Both the position numbers and the translations under genes were made by a program. From JAERML01 sp035687895 (GTDB lineage: Bacteria > Bacteroidota > Ignavibacteria > UBA10030 > UBA6906): DNA of 22,758 nt. The stretch lies in the NCBI GenBank assembly GCA_035687895.1, contig DASRUE010000056.1, forward strand, positions 1 to 22,758, written 5' to 3'. Below, in pieces: positions 14,548 through 22,662 of this stretch (position 1 is the first letter of the stretch; the number at the start of each line of letters is the position of its first letter). The notes below the pieces were generated by a model. The model saw nothing but the letters and a program-made list of their open reading frames with translations. It was not told the origin of the DNA and searched no databases.

Positions 14548-15567
14548 TCAACCAAGAAGGAGCAGTCCTCCCGCTGTAACAAAAAGATTGACGATCGCCA
14601 GTGGCAACATCACTTTCCATCCCAGGTTCATCAACTGATCATACCGGAAACGCGGAATGGTCCACCGGATCCACATGTAAAAGAGAAGCATCCCACTAAC
14701 TTTGACCATGAACGTAAGAATGTGAATAATGCTGACCCACATCGGCGGCAGATTGAATGTCTCCAGATACGGAAACTGCCATCCGCCGAGAAACAGCGTT
14801 ACAATCAGCGCGCTGGAGGTAATCATATTGGCATACTCGGCAAGAAAAAAAGTACCGAACTTCATGCCGCTGTACTCGGTATGATAGCCCCCCACGAGTT
14901 CGGGCTCCGCCTCAGGCAAATCAAAAGGCAGGCGATTGGTTTCCGCAAATGATGCAACCACAAATGTAACAAAGCCGATTGGTGTCAGAAATGCGTTCCA
15001 CGCCAACCCGGATTGTAGCTCAACGATCTTGTCCAGTCGCAGCGTCTGCGCTACCACAATGACACCCACAACGGACAGGCCCATGGAGAGCTCGTAACTG
15101 ATCAACTGTGCGGACGACCGTAATCCCCCAAGCAGGGAATACTTGTTGTTCGATGACCAGCCACTGAGCGTGACACCATAAACTCCAAGCGACGTTAACG
15201 CGAGAATATACAGCACACCGATATTGACATCCGCAATCATCAACTGAATGTCGTATCCGAACAGTTGAATTGTGCTGCCGAACGGAATCACGGCAAACGT
15301 CACCAACGCGACCGTGATGGAAATAAGCGGCGCAAGGGCGTGGACGGTACGGTTTGCGCTTGTCGGTACAATATCCTCTTTGATGAAGAGCTTCAGCACG
15401 TCTGCAGGAGACTGGAGGAGTCCCCAGGGCCCTACCCTGTTCGGTCCGATACGGTTTTGAATGAACGCGCTCATCTTCCGTTCCACGTAGACCAGGTTTG
15501 CCACCACGGTCAGAATGACCAAAAGAACAACAACGATCTTGATGAGTGATATAATCAGTATTTCCAT
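14548..15567 (-). CDS. nuoH: NADH-quinone oxidoreductase subunit H
   Basis: The 339-residue protein is the membrane subunit that forms most of the quinone-binding cavity and links the peripheral arm to the proton-pumping arm of Complex I. Signature segments are VYVERKMSAFIQNRIGPNRVGP at about 27-48 and the acidic loop FAETNRLPFDLPEAEPEL, followed by GGYHTEYSGMKFGTFFLAEY. About eight transmembrane helices are expected and hydrophobicity agrees. ATG at 15567 has CAGGA about 10 bp upstream. It follows nuoG by 19 bp and precedes nuoI by 38 bp. All residues usually invariant in the loop appear present. Confidence 0.96.
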   Translation of the reverse strand: MEILIISLIKIVVVLLVILTVVANLVYVERKMSAFIQNRIGPNRVGPWGLLQSPADVLKLFIKEDIVPTSANRTVHALAPLISITVALVTFAVIPFGSTIQLFGYDIQLMIADVNIGVLYILALTSLGVYGVTLSGWSSNNKYSLLGGLRSSAQLISYELSMGLSVVGVIVVAQTLRLDKIVELQSGLAWNAFLTPIGFVTFVVASFAETNRLPFDLPEAEPELVGGYHTEYSGMKFGTFFLAEYANMITSSALIVTLFLGGWQFPYLETFNLPPMWVSIIHILTFMVKVSGMLLFYMWIRWTIPRFRYDQLMNLGWKVMLPLAIVNLFVTAGGLLLLG

Positions 15568-15586
15568 TGATCAGTTTCCTGAGAAA

Positions 15587-17281
15587 TCAGCCGACGACCA
15601 TTGTGGCAGCGGGTGTGCTCTGTTTTGACTTCAACAGCATCCCCTTATTCCCGATCTTCCGGTAGGACATGCCTTTGAAGCTCTCTACAGTCGCTGCGAT
15701 TTCGTTAAAGACGTCTTCCGCCGTTGCGTACCTGTACTTCACGCCCATTACATTGGCAATGCCAGAGATGATCTTCCAGATCGGACGACAGTCCCTCTTC
15801 GCCCCCTTTGCCCAGCGGTCGAATGGTGAGCCGAACTTGTCGAGCCTGCTCACCGCAAATCCATCGAGCACCCGATCCTGTTCAAGCGTTGCCACCGATG
15901 GCCGGATCCGTTGGACCCTTCCCTCAAAATTTGTGAAGGTCCCGTGCTTCTCTGCAAACGTGGACGAAGGGAGCACAACGTCCGCAAGTCGGGTCGTTTC
16001 ATTCTCAAACGAGCAGAAGACGACAAGGAAGTCGAGTTTGGCCAGAGCCTTGCCCACCGATGGGTTTGCCGCGATGTTATCATCCAGCGCGTACAAGGCT
16101 TTTATCTGCCCCTGGTGGATTGCCTTCATTATGCCATCGAAGTTCAACCCATTCTCACGAGGACGCACACCGACTGCCCGTGCACCGAGTATATTGGGAG
16201 TCTTATCTGCACGGATGAGGAGTGCGTCTTCATCACCCGGCACCGCGTGCACCATGCAATCGACATGCTTGGTCCCCAGCACTTCCGAGACAAACTTCTG
16301 GAAGAGGTAGTTCTCTTCATTCGTTGCGTATGCAGACCCTATGGCAGCAATCTCGGATTTCTTGAAGGTCCTGGACTCGGACGCCACACGGGCTACGGCT
16401 TCATCCCAACCCACTTCCACAACTCCGTCTTCCTTCTTCATCGCCGGCGCCTTGATCCTGTTCTCCACGTTCACATGCTTGAATGTTTCCAGTCTTCCTG
16501 AATCACACATCCAGTATTCGTTCACGTCGGCGTTGAAACGTGGCGTCTGACGAAGAATCTCGTTGTTCCGGACCCACGAATACATGTTACATCCGCGGGA
16601 ACATCCCGGACAGATGGTTTCAGTCGACGACATCTCCCATACACGTGCTTTGAAGCGGAAGTCACGACTCGTCAGTGCGCCCACCGGACAAATATCAATC
16701 GTATTCATCGCGTATGGATTGTCGAGTTGTTCGCCGGGGAACGTGGTGAGCTCCACATATGTGCCTCGTTGGGTGAACGTGAGCTGTGGCTTTCCGGCAA
16801 TCTCATCGCAAAAGCGGATGCAACGGGAGCACATGATGCACCGTTCCGTGTCCAGCATAACATTGGGCCCAAGCTCAACACGCTTCGGCTTGTGTACCTT
16901 GTCCTCCTCGAATCTGCTGTATGCCACACTGTACTTGTTGGCGTAATCCTGGAGCTTGCATTCTCCCGCCTCATCACAGATAGGACAATCCAGAGGATGG
17001 TTGATGAGAAGGAACTCCATCACCGCCTCACGTGCATTCACTACCTTCGGGTTCGAGGTGTGCACCACCATTCCGTCGGCGACCTGAGTCGCGCAGGCGA
17101 TCACGAGCTTGGGAAGCTTTTCCACCTCTACGAGGCACATTCTGCAGTTGCCTGCCACAGAGAGCTTCGGGTGCCAGCAGAAATGAGGAATTTCCTTTCC
17201 ATTCTCACGAGCCGCTTCGATAATCGTTTTTTTGCTATCGACTTCGAACTGCTGGCCGTCAATGGTAATCTTCACTGTCAT
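15587..17281 (-). CDS. nuoG: NADH-quinone oxidoreductase subunit G (short form)
   Basis: The 564-residue protein carries the electron-wire clusters of Complex I. Expected ligands are visible: C35, C46, C49, C63 for the 2Fe-2S cluster N1b; H95, C99, C102, C108 for N5; C148, C151, C154, C198 for N4; and C224, C227, C231, C259 for the extra cluster N7 found in only some bacteria. Residues from about 280 form a molybdopterin-oxidoreductase-like domain (LADVVLPSSTFAEKHGTFTN). That domain is much shorter than in the roughly 780-910-residue Thermus and E. coli proteins. ATG at 17281 lies 15 bp after the aminotransferase stop; no strong Shine-Dalgarno is seen. Confidence 0.94.
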   Translation of the reverse strand: MTVKITIDGQQFEVDSKKTIIEAARENGKEIPHFCWHPKLSVAGNCRMCLVEVEKLPKLVIACATQVADGMVVHTSNPKVVNAREAVMEFLLINHPLDCPICDEAGECKLQDYANKYSVAYSRFEEDKVHKPKRVELGPNVMLDTERCIMCSRCIRFCDEIAGKPQLTFTQRGTYVELTTFPGEQLDNPYAMNTIDICPVGALTSRDFRFKARVWEMSSTETICPGCSRGCNMYSWVRNNEILRQTPRFNADVNEYWMCDSGRLETFKHVNVENRIKAPAMKKEDGVVEVGWDEAVARVASESRTFKKSEIAAIGSAYATNEENYLFQKFVSEVLGTKHVDCMVHAVPGDEDALLIRADKTPNILGARAVGVRPRENGLNFDGIMKAIHQGQIKALYALDDNIAANPSVGKALAKLDFLVVFCSFENETTRLADVVLPSSTFAEKHGTFTNFEGRVQRIRPSVATLEQDRVLDGFAVSRLDKFGSPFDRWAKGAKRDCRPIWKIISGIANVMGVKYRYATAEDVFNEIAATVESFKGMSYRKIGNKGMLLKSKQSTPAATMVVG

Positions 17282-17296
17282 AGATGGTCTTGCGCT

Positions 17297-18730
17297 TCAG
17301 TTATGAATGAACTCGGCGCGAACATATTGTTCGTGAAACTTCTTGAGCTTTACCACAAGTTCGTCGATTTCGTCTTTTGGAGGGAGAAATGTTGTTCGGA
17401 AGTGAAATGTCCCCGGGGCCTGCCCGAACCCAGAACCTGGCACAACACAAATTCCTGTTTCTTCAAGCAACGACAGGCAATACGCCGAATCCCGCTCCGC
17501 CTCATACGCAAGTCGTTCGGCCCGTGTCATTTTTCCGACATCGATGTCTTTTTCAGGGGGGAGATCGAACTTGACGAATGCATACATTGCGCCTTGGGGA
17601 AGATCTACAGACATTCCTTCAATACTATTTATTCCCCGCTCGAGAATTTCGGCTTTGGTCTTCAATTGCTGGAGAATCTCGTCCCTCTCGCGCTTGTACA
17701 CCTCGTAACTTTCCTCACCTGAGTGCGGAGGAGCGACCATGAGGTACGTCGCAATCTGACCGGCCACATTAGCACAAAGGCTAATAGACTGGAGTTTCAC
17801 AAACTCTGCCATCACGTCTGCCGGAATGTTCCTGCACTCCAGGTACCCACCCCGATGGCCACACTCGCCGAGAAATCCCTTCGACACCGAGTGAAGGCTA
17901 AACAGAGACACATCCGTGAGATTCATATCGTGCATGACCGTCGCAAACGAATGAAATTTCGAGGCGGGATCGTAGACGTTCTCTTGATAGACCTCATCTG
18001 CGATGATAGCGAGTCGATGCTTACGTGCGAACGTAATGATCATCTTGATGTTCTCGTACGACAGCACGGCGCCGGTTGGATTACCCGGATTGATGACCAC
18101 TATGCACGCGGGATTGACTCCCCTTTGCTTCGCGCCGGTCAGGCTCTCCTCCAGGATCCCTTCATTCAGCTGCCAATGATTATCTTCGTCCAGCGAGTAC
18201 CCAATCTGCTCGCCGCCGAACAGTGCGATGCTTGCACTGTACAGGGGGTATTGTGGAATCGGTATCATAAAGCCGACGTTCTTCTCTTTCAAAAGTGCAA
18301 GAAGCACGGCCTGCACTCCTTTGCTTGCTCCGTCGGTAAGAATGATGGAGTCTTTGTCTGCTGAAATCCCGTCGCGTCGCTGGATGAAATCTGCAATTGC
18401 CTGGCGAATGAACGGAATGCCAGTGCTCTGTGTGTATGCGCCCGTACCGTGTGGATGCAGATCGAGGATTTTCAGCGCTCTATGAACGACGTCGCTGGGA
18501 TACAACCGAGTTGCATGGGAACTGCGAAGGAGCTGAGGATACTCCAGCAGACTGAGGATTTGGCGAAGGTATGTTAACGGAGGCTGCCTTAGTGCCTGGG
18601 GGTTCCCGATATTGCAGTAAATAATCTTGCGTCCCTGTGCCTCCAATTGCTGCGCCCTGATCACAATCGGCCCACGTACTGCATATTCCGCCTTGAGCAG
18701 ATTTGGGTTTAGGAGCTCCTTCGTTATCAT
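17297..18730 (-). CDS. Alanine aminotransferase, eukaryote-like class I/II PLP enzyme
   Basis: The 477-residue protein should interconvert alanine and 2-oxoglutarate with pyruvate and glutamate in the cytosol. The start YAVRGPIVIRAQQLE, then YCNIGNPQAL and the loop STGIPFIRQAIADFIQRRDG, are the pattern of eukaryotic GPT/ALT enzymes and their bacterial relatives. PLP contacts are visible: NPGNPTG at 214-220, D245 and Y248 in IADEVYQ, Lys284 in SVSKGFLGECGHRGG as the Schiff-base lysine, and R293. The length exceeds the roughly 400 residues of E. coli AlaA-type enzymes. ATG at 18730 is 19 bp after the peptidase stop. It sits directly upstream of nuoG in the same operon. The exact substrate is inferred. 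Confidence 0.87.
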   Translation of the reverse strand: MITKELLNPNLLKAEYAVRGPIVIRAQQLEAQGRKIIYCNIGNPQALRQPPLTYLRQILSLLEYPQLLRSSHATRLYPSDVVHRALKILDLHPHGTGAYTQSTGIPFIRQAIADFIQRRDGISADKDSIILTDGASKGVQAVLLALLKEKNVGFMIPIPQYPLYSASIALFGGEQIGYSLDEDNHWQLNEGILEESLTGAKQRGVNPACIVVINPGNPTGAVLSYENIKMIITFARKHRLAIIADEVYQENVYDPASKFHSFATVMHDMNLTDVSLFSLHSVSKGFLGECGHRGGYLECRNIPADVMAEFVKLQSISLCANVAGQIATYLMVAPPHSGEESYEVYKRERDEILQQLKTKAEILERGINSIEGMSVDLPQGAMYAFVKFDLPPEKDIDVGKMTRAERLAYEAERDSAYCLSLLEETGICVVPGSGFGQAPGTFHFRTTFLPPKDEIDELVVKLKKFHEQYVRAEFIHN

Positions 18731-18749
18731 GGGAGAAGGTCTTTCTCAG

Positions 18750-20033
18750 CTACGCTGGGCGAATGATGACTGTGGAAAATCCGTCTTTGTTGAATAAGTT
18801 GTTGGCGACTCGGTGGATGGCCTCTGGCGTTACGGCGTCGACTTTCTTGAGAATGGTATCCAACGACATGAATGATTGGAAGTAGAGCTCTCCACTACCG
18901 AGGCGCATCATCCTGTTCGACATGTTCTCCAATCCGAGCATCATCGTTCCCTTGATCTGGGACTTGGTTCGGGCAAGCTCCGCCTTTGAAACCATCTTTC
19001 GCTTGAGCCTGGCCAGCTCTTCGTGAACCAATTCGATTGAATTGTCAATATGGGCCTTGTCGGTTCCAATATATGCCCCAAAAACTCCGGTATCGCTGAG
19101 CATAGTAACATAAGAATAGACGGTATACGCGAGACCATGTTTCTCCCGAATTGTCTGATAGAGACGGGAGCTCATCCCCTCGCCAAGCAGTGCGTTCAAC
19201 ACCAGTAGAGGGTAGCGGTCAGCGTGCTTAATACTGTAGCCGACCGTCCCCATCGAAATGTGCGCCTGGTTGATCGGACGTGGATATTCCTTGTGAATAG
19301 CTTTGAGGTTTTTGATTGGCCCCGGTGTCCGCCGAGTCGTTCCACTCGAGGACGGGAGATGCTTGAAGTACTTTTCGACAAGTCCGACGAGAACGTGGTG
19401 CTCGACATTCCCAGCCGCCGCGACAACGAGGCCTGTCGGATAATAATAGGCACTGATGTGCGCCTGCAAATCCTCGCGGCGAAATCTGCGCAGGTTGGCT
19501 TCCGTCCCGATTATGGGAGACCCAAGGGAGTGTTCGGGGAAGAGAGCTTTCTCAAAATAATCGTGGATGATGTCTTGGGGGTCATCTTCCGCGTTTTTCA
19601 ACTCCTCAATAACAACCAGCTTCTCCTTCTCGAGCTCCTCTTTCTTGAACGTTGCGTGCTGCAACAAATCCGAAACAACATCTACCGCCTCCTTAAGGTG
19701 TTCGTCCAGGACCCTGGCGTAGAAACAGGTTTGCTCCTTTGTCGTGAATGCATTCAAGTAACCGCCAAGTGACTCCAGACTTTGCGCGATATCCCGGACG
19801 TTGCGGGTCTTGGTTCCCTTGAAGACCATATGCTCAAGAAAGTGACTGATGCCATTCATTGCTTCACTTTCATCACGCGAACCAACGTTCGCCCACACAC
19901 CCATGGAAACGGACCTCACATGCAGAATTTTCTCGGACACCACCCGCACCCCATTGTCAAGGATGGTCTTGCTGTACACTGCCAGCTCCGGTTGATTGCG
20001 CGTACTGACCATCGATGGATTCGTCTTGAGCAT
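18750..20033 (-). CDS. M16 family zinc metallopeptidase (processing-peptidase-like)
   Basis: The 427-residue protein matches single-chain bacterial M16B peptidases such as YmxG/PqqL-like enzymes and mitochondrial processing peptidase beta. The inverted zinc motif is intact: H64-F-L-E67-H68, with the third ligand at E144 in VIEELKNAEDD. The second M16 domain has REKHGLAYTVYSY, the usual substrate-contact segment. No signal peptide or membrane helix is visible, so a cytoplasmic location is likely. ATG at 20033 is the start used; ATG at 20012 is an alternative and neither has a good Shine-Dalgarno. It is the first gene of the operon and lies about 50 nt from a strong promoter. Confidence 0.93.
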   Translation of the reverse strand: MLKTNPSMVSTRNQPELAVYSKTILDNGVRVVSEKILHVRSVSMGVWANVGSRDESEAMNGISHFLEHMVFKGTKTRNVRDIAQSLESLGGYLNAFTTKEQTCFYARVLDEHLKEAVDVVSDLLQHATFKKEELEKEKLVVIEELKNAEDDPQDIIHDYFEKALFPEHSLGSPIIGTEANLRRFRREDLQAHISAYYYPTGLVVAAAGNVEHHVLVGLVEKYFKHLPSSSGTTRRTPGPIKNLKAIHKEYPRPINQAHISMGTVGYSIKHADRYPLLVLNALLGEGMSSRLYQTIREKHGLAYTVYSYVTMLSDTGVFGAYIGTDKAHIDNSIELVHEELARLKRKMVSKAELARTKSQIKGTMMLGLENMSNRMMRLGSGELYFQSFMSLDTILKKVDAVTPEAIHRVANNLFNKDGFSTVIIRPA

Positions 20034-20091
20034 AACCGATCAGGTTCGGATTGCGGAATGAGGAGTCTGTTACAGGCCAAAATTCGCTGGA

Positions 20092-20120
20092 AATATATCC
20101 AATTTGGCCTAGAGAGTCAA
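20092..20120 (-). promoter_or_regulatory. Promoter of the peptidase-aminotransferase-nuoGHI operon
   Basis: On the minus strand, TTGACT (20115-20120) and TATATT (20092-20097) are separated by exactly 17 bp, close to the sigma-70 consensus. The -10 continues as TATATTTC, which also nearly fits the TAnnTTTG box of Bacteroidota. Transcription would start near 20085, giving a leader of about 50 nt. Confidence 0.7.
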
Positions 20121-20181
20121 GAAAAGTGAACCGCCGAGAGAAAAAAGCGTACAACTTCGAAGCGGGGAAGGCAACAACGCA

Positions 20182-20217
20182 GTGAACTCACACCGTTACC
20201 TCGCGCTTCGAGTTCAC
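20182..20217. repeat. Perfect 8-bp inverted repeat in the divergent control region
   Basis: GTGAACTC (20182-20189) and GAGTTCAC (20210-20217) are perfect reverse complements separated by 20 bp. They lie between the two divergent promoters, 62 bp upstream of the minus-strand -35 box and 74 bp upstream of the plus-strand one. The half-site spacing suits a dimeric regulator; a transcribed hairpin is less likely because neither promoter would read through it. A weaker pair, ACGTCT/AGACGT, lies at 20234-20258. Apart from these repeats and the two promoters I see no gene in the 324-bp interval 20034-20357. Confidence 0.45.
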
Positions 20218-20291
20218 GAATAACAACCCAACAACGTCTCTTCTCATTTGCAAGACGTAACAGGTCACGTTGCGATAAGGGTCTAGGCCGG

Positions 20292-20320
20292 TTGCATTCG
20301 GTCATTCTTTTCCCTATTAT
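20292..20320 (+). promoter_or_regulatory. Promoter of the plus-strand membrane glycosyltransferase
   Basis: TTGCAT (20292-20297) and TATTAT (20315-20320) are separated by exactly 17 bp. The start would be near 20327, about 31 nt before the ATG at 20358. It is divergent from the operon promoter at 20092-20120. Confidence 0.6.
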
Positions 20321-20357
20321 TTTCACACTCTCATAACATACTCCCCTTCGCAGCGGT

Positions 20358-21461
20358 ATGGTCCACGACATCGTTTTCATCCTGACTGCGCTCTACTCCA
20401 TTCAGATTCTGATATTTACCGTTGCCGCGTTTCTTGCCCGGTACTCTATGAATCCCGACTACCGGCCGATTGTTTCAATTGTTATCGCGGCACGTAATGA
20501 AAAGGCTAACATCCGCCAGTGTCTTGATTCCATCGTTGCGTTAACCTACCCGCGTCAGCTGATGGAGGTGATTGTGGTTGATGATCGCTCAACTGACGAC
20601 ACCCCAACGATTGTCCGTGAGTTTGTCTCTAAACACACTTTCATCAAGCTGTTGCGGGCTGAGCACGGCACCGAACATCTGCGCGGAAAAGCAAACGCCG
20701 TCACACAGGGAATTGAGGCCACATCGGGTGAGATTCTCCTGTTCACTGACGCCGACTGCACCGTTCCCCCGAATTGGGTTGAACGAGTGGTTGGGTACTA
20801 TACCGAGGACCATATCGGTATCGTGGCGGGCTTCACATCGCTAAAAGCGGGAAATTGGTTCGAGGCGATCCAGGCCATTGACTGGTATGTACTCTTCTCT
20901 GTTGCAGCGGCGACAATCCGGCTCCGTTACCCTGTGACTGCGGTTGGTAACAATCTGTCGGTCAGACGGAAGGCTTACGATGCTGTAGGGGGATATCGAG
21001 TGATTCCTTTTAGTGTGACCGAGGACTATGCACTGTTTCACGCTGTCACATCGCAAAGTCAATACATCGCTCGCTTCCCATTGGACGTGCCGATGGCCGT
21101 CACAAGCAAGGCCTGTTCGACATTTCGAGATCTCTACCGGCAGAAGACCAGATGGTTTACAGGGGGTCGTGACATGGATGTGAAAAGCTTGGCGATTTTT
21201 TCGGCGTCCTACCTCTTGAACCTCTCTATCATAGTTGCTCTTATTCTCGGAGAGTGGACAACGGCAGTATTTGCCTTCGGCACAAAAGCTGTCGTGGACA
21301 TCTGCCTTACCGCACCCACGCTCAGCGCGTTTCGGCGGTGGAATCTCTTGCGCCACTTCCTCGCGTACGAGGTGTATTACTTCATTTATGTGTTGGTCTT
21401 TCCACTGATTGTGCTCGTCAGAAATGATGTGATCTGGAAGGAGCGGAGATTCGGAGAGTAG
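20358..21461 (+). CDS. Membrane GT2 glycosyltransferase with processive-type motifs
   Basis: The 367-residue protein has an N-terminal transmembrane helix at about 5-27. A cytoplasmic GT-A domain follows with IVIAARNEKANI, VDDRSTDD at 74-81, DAD at 131-133, TED at 221-223 and RQKTRW at 261-266. Two or three C-terminal hydrophobic segments lie at about 278-360. The D, DxD, D, (Q/R)xxRW set is the hallmark of cellulose/hyaluronan-synthase-like enzymes, but with few helices it could equally glycosylate a lipid. ATG at 20358 is the first codon after the promoter; the Shine-Dalgarno is weak. It is alone on its strand between divergent and convergent neighbours and separate from the glycan cluster. 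Confidence 0.88.
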   Translation: MVHDIVFILTALYSIQILIFTVAAFLARYSMNPDYRPIVSIVIAARNEKANIRQCLDSIVALTYPRQLMEVIVVDDRSTDDTPTIVREFVSKHTFIKLLRAEHGTEHLRGKANAVTQGIEATSGEILLFTDADCTVPPNWVERVVGYYTEDHIGIVAGFTSLKAGNWFEAIQAIDWYVLFSVAAATIRLRYPVTAVGNNLSVRRKAYDAVGGYRVIPFSVTEDYALFHAVTSQSQYIARFPLDVPMAVTSKACSTFRDLYRQKTRWFTGGRDMDVKSLAIFSASYLLNLSIIVALILGEWTTAVFAFGTKAVVDICLTAPTLSAFRRWNLLRHFLAYEVYYFIYVLVFPLIVLVRNDVIWKERRFGE

Positions 21462-21485
21462 CTCTGCAAAGCCTTACAAACGCGA

Positions 21486-21517
21486 ACGAGCCCTTGAGGG
21501 AGATCTCAAGGGCCCGT
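21486..21517. terminator. Bidirectional hairpin terminator between convergent genes
   Basis: GCCCTTGAG (21490-21498) and CTCAAGGGC (21505-21513) form a perfect 9-bp stem with a 6-base loop. A single A-C mismatch separates it from three more pairs (ACG/CGT) at 21486-21488 and 21515-21517. It lies midway between the plus-strand glycosyltransferase stop at 21461 and the minus-strand regulator stop at 21539. No long U-tract follows on either strand, so efficiency is uncertain. Confidence 0.6.
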
Positions 21518-21538
21518 GTACACTGTCCCTGGTGCGTG

Positions 21539-22564
21539 TTATGAACGTGCTCGTGCGCTGGCGATACCAAGTCTCTTCAGTTTGTAGCGGAAAGTCTGCT
21601 CCGTCATCCCGAGAAATTGGGCAGCCTTTGATTGGTTAAAACCGAATCGGTCAAGAGCCCGTTCGATGATACCCTTCTCAATGACATCCAACGACCGATC
21701 TAGTATGAACTCCTGGCCTGCCATGATGTTGTTTATCATCTTGACGACCTCTGTTTTCTCATCCACTAATTCCGGCGGAAGCATGAACTTGCCAGCGTCG
21801 GAGAAGAGAACACACTTGTCAACAACGGCCTTCAATTCCCGGATGTTTTCACGCCATGGTTGACGGACAAGGACGTCGATTGCATTGATATCGATGACAA
21901 GATCTCCCAGCCCGAGTTCTTTGCAAATCTCGTTGGAGAAGTGCTTAACGAGCAGGGGAATGTCTTCGGGTCGTTGGCGAAGTGGTGGAATTTCGACTCT
22001 CTCGAATTCCAGCACCTTCCCATACAGATCTTCAAGGAGTTTTCGTTTCTCAACCAGTTCTGATGGATCGCCCTTCATCGTTATGATAAGCCGGATGTCC
22101 ACCGGTTCGTTGACATCGCCACCGATGCGACGGGTCTTTCGCTCATTAATGAAATTCAAAATCTTCATCTGGTTGCGGAAACTCGCCTCTTCAATCTCTT
22201 CGATCAAGACCGTTCCACCATTTGCTTGTTCGAACAGCCCTCGTTTCGATGTGTACGGAAGACCTTCAACGCCGCGGTCAAAACCAAAGAGGACTGCTTC
22301 CAGTTCTCGATCATCCAGTACAGACAGATTGATAGAGAGGAAAGGACTTGACCCGGTTTTTGGTTTTCCCTGGAAGTAGATATTCTTGGCAACTGCACCC
22401 TTTCCAACCCCAGCCTCCCCGACGATAATAACATCCCGTCTCGTTCTGGCTAGTTCCGAAACCCTCTGGACCAGTTGGTCAACAGCACTACTTTTACCAA
22501 CGATGGGGTATTCGAAGGATTCGGTGCCCGAGTTTGTTGTACCATTCATTTGTTTCGTTTCCAT
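21539..22564 (-). CDS. Sigma-54-type AAA+ / Fis-HTH protein with degenerate catalytic motifs
   Basis: The 341-residue protein has a bacterial-enhancer-binding AAA+ domain at about 18-245 and a C-terminal Fis-type helix-turn-helix at about 293-334 (NQSKAAQFLGMTEQTFRYKL). Walker A is GEAGVGKG at 49-56. The sigma-54 contact loop GAFTGA is replaced by GVEGLP (98-103), the Walker B aspartate by Glu122, and the two arginine-finger positions by Leu177 and Lys183. Sensor II (PWRENIREL) is kept. There is no receiver, GAF or PAS domain. ATG at 22564 has AGGA 7 bp upstream; ATG at 22585 is the alternative. It probably binds DNA but is unlikely to activate sigma-54 in the standard way. Confidence 0.88.
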   Translation of the reverse strand: METKQMNGTTNSGTESFEYPIVGKSSAVDQLVQRVSELARTRRDVIIVGEAGVGKGAVAKNIYFQGKPKTGSSPFLSINLSVLDDRELEAVLFGFDRGVEGLPYTSKRGLFEQANGGTVLIEEIEEASFRNQMKILNFINERKTRRIGGDVNEPVDIRLIITMKGDPSELVEKRKLLEDLYGKVLEFERVEIPPLRQRPEDIPLLVKHFSNEICKELGLGDLVIDINAIDVLVRQPWRENIRELKAVVDKCVLFSDAGKFMLPPELVDEKTEVVKMINNIMAGQEFILDRSLDVIEKGIIERALDRFGFNQSKAAQFLGMTEQTFRYKLKRLGIASARARS

Positions 22565-22662
22565 GTTGTCATCCTGACCGATCATGACCTTGTTTTCATT
22601 TCGAAACCTACAATGAACTCATTCAAAGATACTGCATTCGAACAAATATCCTGTGCTTGCGG

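Noticed and set aside
16727..17722. A 331-codon plus-strand open frame
   Set aside because: It is antisense to the iron-sulfur region of nuoG and the end of the aminotransferase, both unmistakable, and has no ribosome-binding site or recognisable domain.
20117..20380. An 87-codon minus-strand frame in the divergent control region
   Set aside because: It runs across both promoters and into the plus-strand glycosyltransferase, and the product is Arg/Cys-rich without a recognisable pattern.
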